Positions 37,201 to 49,200 of a stretch of DNA of 64,000 nucleotides are shown here, one piece after another (position 1 is the stretch's first letter; the number at the start of each line of letters is the position of its first letter). The position numbers and the translations under genes were made by a program. The notes below the pieces were generated by a model. It saw only the letters and a program-made list of their open reading frames with translations. It was not told the origin of the DNA and ran no database searches. Origin of the DNA: Trichostrongylus colubriformis (Eukaryota; Nematoda; Chromadorea; Rhabditida; Trichostrongylidae); the NCBI GenBank assembly GCA_963978905.1, contig OZ022256.1, positions 30,529,426 to 30,593,425 of the forward strand, given 5' to 3'.

Positions 37201-40200
37201 GTAGTCATAGTTGCGGTGACCTAACAAGCTTTTTACGCCATTCTTTAGGGTGTCCTAAAACCTTGACTAATTTCGACCGCTAAATTTGCTGATGAGATCA
37301 CGTGTACGTCTTGAAATCGAAATAGATGTACACCTTGCTCTAGGGGCACAAATAGATGTATCACTACGGGAATGATGTAAGCGCTTGACCGAGTGTCATC
37401 ATAGCCTCTCTTCTTCCACAGTTGCGACCACCGGCCTCATAACACCGTTTGCTAGAAAGTACTTTTTCTGCTCCTATTTAGCATTTGAGGAAGACTGCCT
37501 TTCGGAATTCACATGAGCTACAGGACATTGGGGACATCAGTGGTGAGGGACGGAAGTGATAGCAACTAATGAGGGCTGATAAGGAGCCTTGAAAGGCGAA
37601 CGGCAGAAAATTGATATCTCGCGTCGCAGCAACGCTGGGACTCTGATCTTTTAAAGTGATATGGGGGGGGGGGGTGGTAAGGGGACATCAATGGTGAAGG
37701 AAAGGAAGTGAAGCAAGTGATTAGGGCTGATAAGGAGCCTTGGAACGTGAAACGGGAATGATATATCGCGTCGCAGCAATGATGGGATCCTTAATTTTAC
37801 ATACCAATTGGGCTGCCGCACACTACTGGCGCGTCACACATGGAAGCATGCAAAATGAGCTTGACTGATATCGACTGATGCGGTGCGAACTGTTTGAATG
37901 ATTATACTGATCGATTGATGCGATCAAGCCCAGTGAGCATGTTTCCATGTGTGACGCGCGCAGTAGTGTGCGCCGGCCCTACTGGTATTACCTATATGAC
38001 ATAATTCCAACCGCGGACGTGCAGTAGTGCACGCTAGATAAACTGATATTTCCGATTCCACCATCCTTCGAGAGCTAAGGCAAATTAACGAATGAAACAT
38101 CTTCCTGCTTCTGTTAACGGTATGCGAATCACCTTCATTCATCGAGCATTTATTGCTCAGGCAGGTTCGTAGTTTTGGAATTTGCGGAATTGCAGAATCT
38201 GTGGAAAGCGATAAAAATACGTATTGATTGGGAAAATTTCACAATTTCTCCTAATTTCCTTCATCTCATGCGCGCTCGCTGTAATGGGTGTGTTGACAAA
38301 TTGGACAGGCTCTGATGCTCCGAGATCAAGGAACACTTTGACCTTGGAGCATCAGAGCTCTCATGCGATTTGAGATTATGTCCTGAGACAGTCTTTGTGC
38401 TCAGCTCTAACAAAATAGTGAATGATTGAAGTCTAAGGTCACTCTGAAGATTTTCTTGCACCAGTCTCAGACACCAGACCCAGAATTAGGACCTTTCAAG
38501 TTAGTACTCAAGGCCACAAAATGAGCAGGAGCGACTGGCTTCTGTCCATTGCAACTTGTCTGGTTGCTCAAGTGAGGTACGTGTCGGGAATACCATTCAA
38601 TTCTTGTCGACGGGTCAAATATCTAAGGTCACCCACTCTGATTCACTGTGGCTGTGATACAATCCGTTGGGCTTTCAGGTGAGTCGGGCTACTATCGTGA
38701 AATGCAATTTCGATGTACAGGACACACCATAAACGCAGTAACAAGGTAATTGTGATACGAGAATCGCAGATCGCAATAAAACACAATGTATCTCGGACTG
38801 TTTCCGATTCGTCAACGGATTAAGTACTGGACCATTTCTTTCAGCCACCTTCTTATGCAGAAACAATCGATTGGGCTGGCGCACACTACTGCGGGCTGCA
38901 CACATGAAAGCATGCTAATTGGGCTTGATCGCATCAATTGTTCAGTATCATCATTCAAACGGTTCGCATAAACAAGGAATTCGCAAAAAAAGAAAAAGGA
39001 CAAAACCCCTCCCTTCAACATTGTCCTTCCGCATCAGTCGATATCAGTCAAGCTCATTTTGCATGCCTCCATGTATGACGCGCCAGAAGTGTGTACCAGC
39101 CCAAATGGTATGTAAAATTAAGGGTCCCATCTTTGCTGCGACACAATATAACATTTCCCGCTACTCACATTCCAAGGCTCCTTATCAGCCCTAATCAGTT
39201 GCTTTCACTCTTTCCTTCACCATTGATGTCCCCTTACTACCCCCCCCCCCCCATAGCATTTTAATAAATCAGAGTCCCAGCTTTGCTGCCACGCGAGATA
39301 TCAATTTTCCGCCATTCGCCTTTCAAAGTTCCTTATCAGTTGCTATCACTTCCGTCTCTCTCCACTGATGTCCCCTTACTGCCCTGCATATCACTTCAAA
39401 AATTCAGAGTCCCAACTTCGCTGCGACGCGAGATTTGAATTTCCGGTCAAATACACGCACACACACATCAGCAGACACACTTAGCCGATTATATATACTA
39501 GTTGGATCGATATGGGTTAGCGATATTGGCCATTTGCACATACAGTAGCGGTCGAAAACTGCAGTTTCTTATTTCAACCATAACTTTGGCCAGCGTTTAC
39601 ATATCACGTTCAATTTTTGTGTGCTGTTTCGAGGGCAACTGTCACTCAGTGAAATAAAGTTTCTCAGCCGATCAGGATGCAGTGTGAAGGTGGAAAAAAT
39701 TAACTTATAACGCTGAAAATGATCAACGTCGTGCTTCAGTGCTGTAAAGTGCTGTCGTGTTCCAAATGACGGGTAGCAATGTTTCAGCGTCATTCCGTTA
39801 TACTTTTTGCACAACGGCTCGTTTCGTTGAGTTATAAACTTTTTATGGCTGATTGAATTTTTCGAACATTTTGGTAATTCTCAGAGCTCTCGGTAAATAA
39901 TTTTGCGACCTTCACACTGCATCCTACTCGGTTGATATACCTTTTCATGGCATAGCAGTTGCCTTCAAATTACTGAAAAAACGAGTTTGTAAACGTCGAT
40001 CAAAATTATGGTTAAGGTCCAAAACCGCAGATAATTTTGACCGCTAGTGTAGCTATGACAAATGATTTGTGTAGTACTATGCTACAGCTAAATTAGTATG
40101 CGTGTACGTCTGGGTGGGGCTGTTAAGGTACTCTCTGTTCCTACAGTGCGTCTCGGACCGCTGCGGACGCCGGGGTGGGCACTTGCTTGAAGGCCCCGCC

Positions 40201-43200
40201 CACCCGGCCGAGACCTTGTAGTGCTGTATTTTAGACGAATTCACATTTTTCGCACGAAGGTTTGCATGCGGCCCACATTAGACAAATACAACATAATTAT
40301 ATGGGTAACATAAAAACTCATTCTTCCGTGGACGATTCCTTTAAACGGAAATTCCATCATTCTAATTCCCTTCAGAATCAGTGTATTAAATAAAATACCT
40401 TAAGGAAAACAATAAGAGTGAAAAATTCCATTCGTTATGGTTAAAAATTTGAAAATATGAAGAAGATGCAGTCCGTTTGAATTCGCGTCAAAAGATCCTG
40501 CAGCAGTCACCGATGAGCAGATAGTTTCTTGGCGACTGGAGCCGCAGACAGCAAGTGGGCGCGTTTCTTCGCGCCCAGTTGCTGTCTGGGTCTCCGACCG
40601 CCGTCCCCGGTCGCGCATTTGCTCTTCAGCTCTCCATGGCCGACACCATCTGGACGCAACACCCCGTCGGCCCCAGACTTCGAGGAACTATATCTTAGCT
40701 GGATTGTAATTTTTTCGTGGGAAACTGCATGCGGCCCTCAGTAAGCAGAACGAACAGAAATGTGTAGGCAACAAAGAAACTTTTTTCCGTGGACGTTTCC
40801 TTTAAGTAAATAGTGCTGACAATGTACTATGCTAAATGCTGGTGATAATCCCGACTTGTGTCTCTTGACCTGCATGTAGTCCCACTTCTCTGAATATACA
40901 GCAATCAAGATTTTACTGAATCAATTTCTTACCTAAAAACGGAGAAGCCATGCATGTGACTGGAAGATGATATGTGTTCGTTTAGGGATGCGTTTTGCAA
41001 TGCTTTTTCCATTCGGTACGTTAGCGCAGTGAGATTTCGCATCAAAGAACTCCGTGACGCTACTTTGCCCGAACCTGGTTTCTCGTAGTAGGTTAGGAGG
41101 CTTGTTTGAGTGAGCGCGAACTGAATAGTTATTGAGCACAATTTTCGTTGCTGTGCTATTCTTCATGGCTCTCCTATTCTCTCTTTAGTTTCCCAGCTGG
41201 AGAGTTCTATTTTCATCACAAATTGAGCATACGGGACCATGATTTCTTTGAAGCGTGCTTTCCGTCGCCATCAATTACGTACGCGATCACGAGTCCAACG
41301 TCAGCAAAGATGGGCCGAATACAAGCGCGCTGCTACTGTCATACAGGTTCGCAGCACTCCTTGCTCCATCTCATTAGAATTTCGCCTCGTCCTTTGCATG
41401 TGTCGCAATTACTTAATTTGAAGTGTAATATTTTCCATCTCATTAGAATTTCGCCTCATTCTCTGCATGTGTCGCAATTGCTTAATTAGAAGTGTAAGGC
41501 AGCGTTCATACTTTTGGAATTTGCGTTTTTGTGGAAAGAAGAGTAGATACGTATCGATTTGCGGAATTTGTGTTTTTGCGTTTTTGTGGAAATGCGGAAT
41601 TGTGGAATTTGCGTTTTTGCGTTTTTGTGGAAATGTGGAATTGTGGAAAGCGTGGAAGCCACGTGCGCGGTGCGTGTCATTCCACGCAGCTCATCATTCG
41701 CGAACGGTCGAACGGATGATGATGAGCTATTTGTTCTCATTTCTTGAGTTCGGAAAGAGCTTATATAAATAAGGATAAAAGGATAAGAGCTTATATACAT
41801 TTGATAAATGGTTTTAGTCGACTTTGAAGAGAAACTGCCATTTTCGTGAGAGATATAGACATAATATTGTGAGAAGTACAGTTTCTCTCCGAAATCGAAT
41901 GTCACACGGTTGTGCTAAGGTGGATTGTCAGTTACGATCTAGAACCGATTCAGAAGAAGTCTACCACTTCCTTCCCTAAAAATTCCTTACACAAAAGTCA
42001 AACATATTTGAAATCTGTTCAAGATCGTTATTGAAAATTCATCTTAGCACGGGTGTGTTGCAAGAGTTCCGATGATTACTGTGGGGTCAGGACACCCATG
42101 AGTGGGGTTACTTCACGAGAGGATTGATGTACTACCTATTCAAGATCTTGGCTACGTAGCTGGTCCACTCATGTCACGGATAAGCGTCGAGAATAAAGGC
42201 AGATACTTGTAAAGGTAAATATGTAATAAAGATGGAAAACTTGTAATTGAAATAATTAAGTTAGGGCATCTTCAACTGGATACCAATTCTCACTGAAAGC
42301 AGAAACGATCTATGATGAAGGGGGGGGGGAGCTAGTCTGTGACAGCCCGTATTACACGTTTTAGTCTCACAAGGATCTTGATTTCGTCGTTATTACTCTC
42401 CACACAACACTGCTGACATGAACTCCAGGTACGCTGATCGGAACACTTGCACGCCACCCAAAGACACACTACAGTGTGACAGCAGACGAAAGTTACATAT
42501 CGAAAACGAATGATCGAGAGCACGAAAGAGTGAACGAGAAGGGAAAAACTGCTGAAAAAGCAATGTATAAGATCAATCTGTTCCTTCAGTTTAAAAAGTG
42601 CTTTGTCTTATCATCCACGATCGCTGACGAAACAATCGGCACGTATCTTACCCATTTCCTCATTTCCACAAAAACGCAAATTCCGCAAATCGATACGTAT
42701 CTAATCTTCTTTCCACAAAAACGCAAATTCCACGATTCCGCATTTCCACAAAAACGCAAAAACGTAAGTTCCGCAAATCGATACGTATCTTATCCCTTTC
42801 CACAAAAACGCAAATTCCACGATTCCACATTTCCACAAAAACGCAAAACCGCAAATTCCACACTCTCCTTTCTCTAATTCTTTCGTCTCTTCGTGGCATG
42901 GAAATCGATACGTATCTAATGCTTTATCTGCATTTCCACAATTCCGCATTTCCACAAAACGCAAAAACGCAAATCGATACGTATCTATTTTTCTTTCCAC
43001 AAAAACGCAAATCCCAAAAGTATGAACGCTGCCTAATTATTTAAGCGTGCTTTCCGTCGCCATCAATTACGTGCACGATTACGAGTCGAACGTCAGCAGA
43101 GATGGGCCAAATACACGTGGGCTGCTACTGTCATACACAAGATTATAAGTTTCCGACTCGGCGCCTGATTACAGCACGCTGTCGTCAGATTAAATGCACT

Positions 43201-46200
43201 CGCGCACGCACACACAGGCTGCGTTACAGTATACCGAAAATAACTAGTTGATTTCTGCGTCAGTGTGTAGTGAAGTGGTAGTGTTTCTTCAATGGTTTTA
43301 CTTTCTTTAGGTTGTTCCCACATGGTTTTGAATAAGATATCTGTGTCCCTATGACCAGGAAACTGCACCACATATAATTTTCTTAGGCTCCTAGTTTTCA
43401 TTTTGAAGACTTTTTTTAGGAGTTCCTGATCACAAAAATCACCCCTACCATTCTCTTTACGGGAGATGTGGTTGCAAGTAAATCTTACGGTTCGAATACT
43501 GCGTACCGTTTGATTTAGTGTGGAATGTTTCTCAGCAGGTCCTTTGCCAGTCGTCAAACTTTCCTTAAGTCTAGCCTCTCCCATAAGCGAGCGTTACCTT
43601 CGGTTTCTGCTATGCATGACAACCACACATCGAAGATGCACCTAGGTGTGATCTCTGGCCAGCGATTTCGCTAGACATGTTCGCCAAGTTCAACGGAAAG
43701 TTTGGTGTCCACTCCTAGGGTGGATTTCAATGATAATTTCAATGATAATTCAGCGATTTCAATGGCTGTTGCTATGCCCAGTGAATGGTGTTATAGATAC
43801 TGTTGGATACTTCGAAAAAGGTAGCCCTGTACTGGTATTATAGGTATCACGATCGATCACCTTTCTGAGGAACCGATTGCCTTTGAACCACTGAGAAGCA
43901 GTAGCCAGTTTTAGCTCCTTTAGCATACCAACTACAGCCCCATTCACCTGATATACTTGTCCATGTATTTTGCACCTTTTCTTTTACACAACGACTATAT
44001 TACTCCTCGCAGGATGTTTATACACAGTCTACATCACTACTAGTACGCACTTTAGAACATTTATCCTCATCAACAGCAACAAACATGGGTGATGGTCATT
44101 CAGAATATGTACGAAAACTACCAACGCATTGCATGGATTAGGTTCTATTTTGAAGTGCTGTAATATTTGTGGCAGCCAGTTAAGTCATCCTAATAACCGC
44201 GAATAGTCCAAGCATTTAGTGTCACCTTCCTTCGCAGTGAACATGATTGGCTGCCACCTTATTCAGACCCTCCTTTACCTGAAGCCAACTCGCATGCCAG
44301 ATGCTTCAGACGGAGAAAAGTTCATATTTCATTTGTGTTCGAGTGCCTAGATTCAGGCTTATACCTCGTTGTTCTAAATAACTTTTCTTAGGAGACGCTG
44401 CTCCTTCGAGCTCATGTCCTCTAGAGTTTACTTGCTGGAAAATCAAATCATCCAAAATTGGTAATCTCTTCCTTTCACACTCTCTCCAATCACACTCAAG
44501 AAAATTACTGTTATCAAATGCCTCAAAGAATATCTCCTTCAAATCTAACGTTGTTGGACATTCAACTACTTCTACTGGTTTACTGGCTTCATTACAAACT
44601 ATTATAAACCATATTCATGAATCTGGCAGCAGCTGCCCATACGTACTGTCACATGAGCATTATGCATGCAGATATCTCGTTCAAAACCATGTGGGAACAA
44701 CACAAAGAAAGTAAAACCATTGAAAAAACACCAGCAGTTCACTGCACAGTGACGCGGAAATCGACTAGTTATTCTTGGCATACTGTAACGCAGCCTGTGT
44801 GTGCGTGCGCGATTGCATTTAATCTGACTACAGCGGACTGTAACCAAGCGCCGCGTCGGAAACTTATAATCTTGTCTGTCATACAGGTTCGCAGCACATC
44901 CTTGCTCCATCTCACAAGAAGTTCACGGTCGCCTTATTCTTTGCATGTGTCGCGAGTTCTTAATTTGAAGTGTAGTTACTTTGAAGCGTGCTTTCCGCCG
45001 CCATCAATTACGTACACGATTACGAGTCGAACGTCAGCAGAGATGGGCCGAATACACGCACGCTGCTACTGTCATACAGGTTCGCAGCACATGCTTGCTC
45101 CATCCCACAAGAAGTTCACAGTCGCCTTATTCTTTGCATGTGTCGCGAATTCTTAATTTGAAGTGTAATTACTTTGAAGCGTGCTTTCCGTCGCCATCAA
45201 CTACGTACACGATTACGAGTCGAACGTCAGCAGAGATGGGCCGAATACACGCACGCTGCTACTGTCATACAGGTTCGCAGCACATCCTTGCTCCATCTCA
45301 CAAGAAGTTCACAGTCGCCTTATTCTTTGCATGTGTCGCGAATTCTTAATTTGAAGTGTAATTACTTTGAAGCGTGCTTTCCGTCGCCATCAACTACGTA
45401 CACGATTACGAGTCGAACGTCAGCAGAGATGGGCCGAATACACGCACGCTGCTACTGTCATACAGGTTCGCAGCACATCCTTGCTCCATCTCACAAGAAG
45501 TTCACAGTCGCCTTATTTTTTGCATGTGTCGCGAATTCTTAATTTGAAGTGTAATTACTTTGAAGCGTGCTTTCCGTCGCCATCAACTACGTACACGATT
45601 ACGAGTCGAACGTCAGCAGAGATGGGCCGAATACACGCGCGCTGCTACTGTCATACAGGTTCGCAGCACATCCTTGCTCCATCTCACAAGAAGTTCACAA
45701 TTGTCTCATTCTCTGCATGTGTCGCAATCGCTTAATTTGAAGTGTAATTACTTTGAAGCGTGCTTTCCGTCGCCATCAATTACGTGCACGATTACGAGTT
45801 GAACGTCAGCAGAGATGGGCCGAATACACGCACGCTGCTACTGTCATACAGGTTCGCAGCACATCCTTGCTCCATCTCACAAGAAGTTCACAGTCGCCTT
45901 ATTTTTTGCATGTGTCGCGAATTCTTAATTTGAAGTGTAATTACTTTGAAGCGTGCTTTCCGTCGCCATCAACTACGTACACGATTACGAGTCGAACGTC
46001 AGCAGAGATGGGCCGAATACACGCGCGCTGCTACTGTCATACAGGTTCGCAGCACATCCTTGCTCCATCTCACAAGAAGTTCACAATTGTCTCTTTCTCT
46101 GCATGTGTCGCAATCGCTTAATTTGAAGTGTAATTACTTTGAAGCGTGCTTTCCGTCGCCATCAATTACGTGCACGATTACGAGTTGAACGTCAGCAGAG

Positions 46201-49200
46201 ATGGGCCGAATACACTCGGGCTGCTACTGTCATACAGGTTCGCAGTACCTTCTTGTTCCATCTCATTAGAACTTCACAGTCGCCTCATTCTCTGCATGTG
46301 TCGCGATTGCTTAATTTGAAGTGTAATTACTTTGAAGCGTGCTTTCCGTCGCCATCAACTACGTACACGATTACGAGTCGAACGTCAGCAGAGATGGGCC
46401 GAATACACGCGCGCTGCTACTGTCATACAGGTTCGCGGCACATCCTTGCTCCATCTCACAAGAAGATCACAGTTGCCTCTTGAAGTGTAATTATTTTGAA
46501 GCGTGCTTTCCGTCGCCATCAATTACGTACACGATTACGAGTCGAACGTCAGCAGAGATGGGCCGAATACACGCGCGCTGCTACTGTCATACAGGTTCGC
46601 GGCACCTCCTTGCTCCCTCTCATTAGAATTTCACAGTCACCTCATTCTCTGCATGTGTCGCGATTTTTTAATTTGAAGTGTAATTACTTTAAAGCGTGCT
46701 TTCCGTCGCCATCAATTACGTGCACGATTACGAGTTGAACGTCAGCAGAGATGGGCCGAATACGCTCGGGCTGCTACTGTCATACAGGTTCGCAGTACCT
46801 TCTTGTTCCATCTCATTAGAACTTCACAGTCGCCTCATTCTCTGCATGTGTCGCGATTGCTTAATTTGAAGTGTAATTATTAGGTTGTCTCAAAAGTCAT
46901 GTAGAATTTTTCCAAAACAATCGATAACTCTTGTTTACTTCGAGGCAGATCTAGGCGGTTCAGGAATATGGTAGAAGGTTCTCTAAGGTTTCTAACAAAA
47001 TGTATATTGACACACCAGATTCCGTGAGAGCTACAGTGCCCGCAGTCGATACCCACCCAACACGCGGTGTCATCTACTATGAGTGGTCTTGTGGCACCAA
47101 AGCGGAAGAAGCTTGCGACTCCATCAACGCTGCATTGGGCAAGGGATATGTGAGCTACGGGGCCGTGCGCCGCTGGCTCATCAGCTTCAGCAACGGCGAG
47201 ATTGACATGGAAGACAGGCCACGCACGGGACGCCCACACCCATTTGACGACGAGACGCTGCTCTCCGTCGTTCGTGCCGATCCTTAAACCACCATGCGCG
47301 AGCTTGAGGAGAGGAATGGACAAGCACTCAGAACCATAAATCGTCGCCTCCACGAGCCCAGGTATCGGAAGGGGCTGTCGCGATGGACCTCATGCCCTGA
47401 CGGATGCTCATAAAAGTGCCCATGTGAGCGTCTGTCCATCGCTGCTGCTCCGCCCGCATCGCAACGACTTTCTCGTCTGTCTGGCTACGGGCGATGAAAG
47501 TTGGGACATGTACGATACCAACGTACCCCGCGCCTTTTGGCTGCTACGTGACGCCGAACCGCCAGCGCGGCCCATGTCCGATCTCCATTTGAAGAAGATT
47601 CTACTCTGCTGCTTCTGGATGCGGATGCGGAATGCTTTTCCAAGAGGTGCTGGCACAAAGCGAGACAGTACCCGCTTCCGTATACACCCAACAGCTCCAG
47701 CAGATCGCCGTCGCTATTCGAGAAAAGCGCCTGAGAACGTCCGCGGTCACCCTCCTTTATGACGACACCCGCTTCCATTTCGCGAAAACTATCCAGGCCA
47801 AGCTACAGGAGCCCGGCTGGGATGTGCTGCCCCACCCGCCATACTCCAGACATTGCCACTTCTGACAATCCCCTTAACCAACCTCTTGAATCCTTCCTGG
47901 CCAAGAGAAAATTCGCTGATTATGACATGCATGCAAAGGCGATCGCTGATTTCTTCAACTCTCACAACCCAGAGTTCTGGGAGGAGGGAATCAACGATTT
48001 ACCTATGACGGGGCAGAGTGTTGTCGATAACAATGGTGAATACGTTGTTGCCAGATAGTTGTTTGTTGGAAGAAAAATTAATAAAAAATGATGATCGAAA
48101 AACTCCTACAAGACTTTTGGAACAACCTAGTATTTTGAAGTGTGCGTTCCGTCGCCATCAATTACGTGCACGATTACGAGTCGAACGCCAGCAGACATGG
48201 GTCGAATACACGCGCGCTGCTACTGTGATACAGGTTCGCAGCACATCCTTGCTCCATCTCACAAGAAGTCCACAGTTGCCTCATTCTCTGCATGTGTCGC
48301 AATTGCTTAATTTGAAGTGTGTTCATTTTGAAGCGTGCTTTCCGTCGCCATCAATTACGTGCACGATTACGAGTCGAACATCAGCAGGCATGGGTCGAAT
48401 ACACGCGCGCTGCTACTGTCATACAGGTTCGCAGTACATCCTTGCTCCATCTCACAAGAAGTTCACAATTGCCTCATTCTCTGCATGTGTCGCAATCGCT
48501 TAATTTGAAGCGTGATTATTTTGAAGCGTGCTTTCCGTCGCCATCAATTACGGGCACGATTACGAGTCGACCGTCAGTCAAGATGGGCCGAATACACTCG
48601 GGCTGCTACTGTCATACAGGTTCGCAGCACATCCTTGCTCCTTCTCACAAGAAGTTCGCAGTCGACCCTTCCTCTGAATGTGTCGCCATTGCTTAAAGGC
48701 ACATCCTAGGATTACCCTGAGTGGGTTAAAGCGCTAAACTATGAAATCCGAGATGCTGAGGAATACGCCAACAGAGAAAAATTCAAAAAAGTTCCCGAAA
48801 GGGGCAAAAATAATGCCTCCTGTCATCTGACCTTGGACGAGATTACCGCGTAAAAACGAGCCTTTGAAGAAGGAACTCTAGGATATCACCTGTTTCCTCA
48901 TGTCAATGTCTCCTTTATCATTGGCATCTCTTCCTTATCTTATATTATCACACGAATCGTGGGCCTCATTTGTCACCTCGTTGCCATCATTGCCACCGTC
49001 ATTGCCAGCAACCACGTCTGAAATGGGCGCGCTCGAGCTCCAGGGTGCGGCCGAGCTGGCTTCAAGAGCTCCGCGCGCTGCGATGACTCATCATCGCGCT
49101 TGATATGTGCACAGCCTCCCTGCCCGTTTGGGGAATTATTAGGTCATTTACGTTTATTACGTACACGATTACAAGTCGAAAGTCAGCAGAGATGGGCCGA

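Larger units (their letters stand above)
37480..39500. repeat. Two copies of the dispersed (GTCT)n repeat in inverted orientation
   Basis: The left copy (37540-37800, plus) and the right copy (39500-39110, minus) share GATAAGGAGCCTTG, GGGGACATCA and ATATCTCGCGTCGCAGC blocks; the left copy itself repeats about 160 bp twice. The right copy's far end has TATATATAATCGGCTAAGTG and a GT-rich stretch. Transcription through this region would give a long hairpin. Confidence 0.65.
37152..41253. other. 4.1-kb intron before the IQ array, repeat-filled
   Basis: It contains a pair of inverted dispersed repeats (37480-39500), two palindromic MITEs (37801, 38863) and foldback copies at 40100-40800. No exon was recognised. 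A short piece at 38172-38230 resembles the end of the Harbinger-like element at 41498. Confidence 0.55.

Noticed and set aside
43093..43584. 163-codon minus-strand frame in the Mutator-like element as its transposase
   Set aside because: It starts within the inverted terminal repeat, spans low-complexity sequence and shows no transposase motif.
44981..46738. Repeated 122-codon frames in the IQ array
   Set aside because: They read from an IQ exon through its intron into the next unit in a wrong frame. The regular 193-bp spacing makes them recur; spliced 93-nt exons explain the data better.
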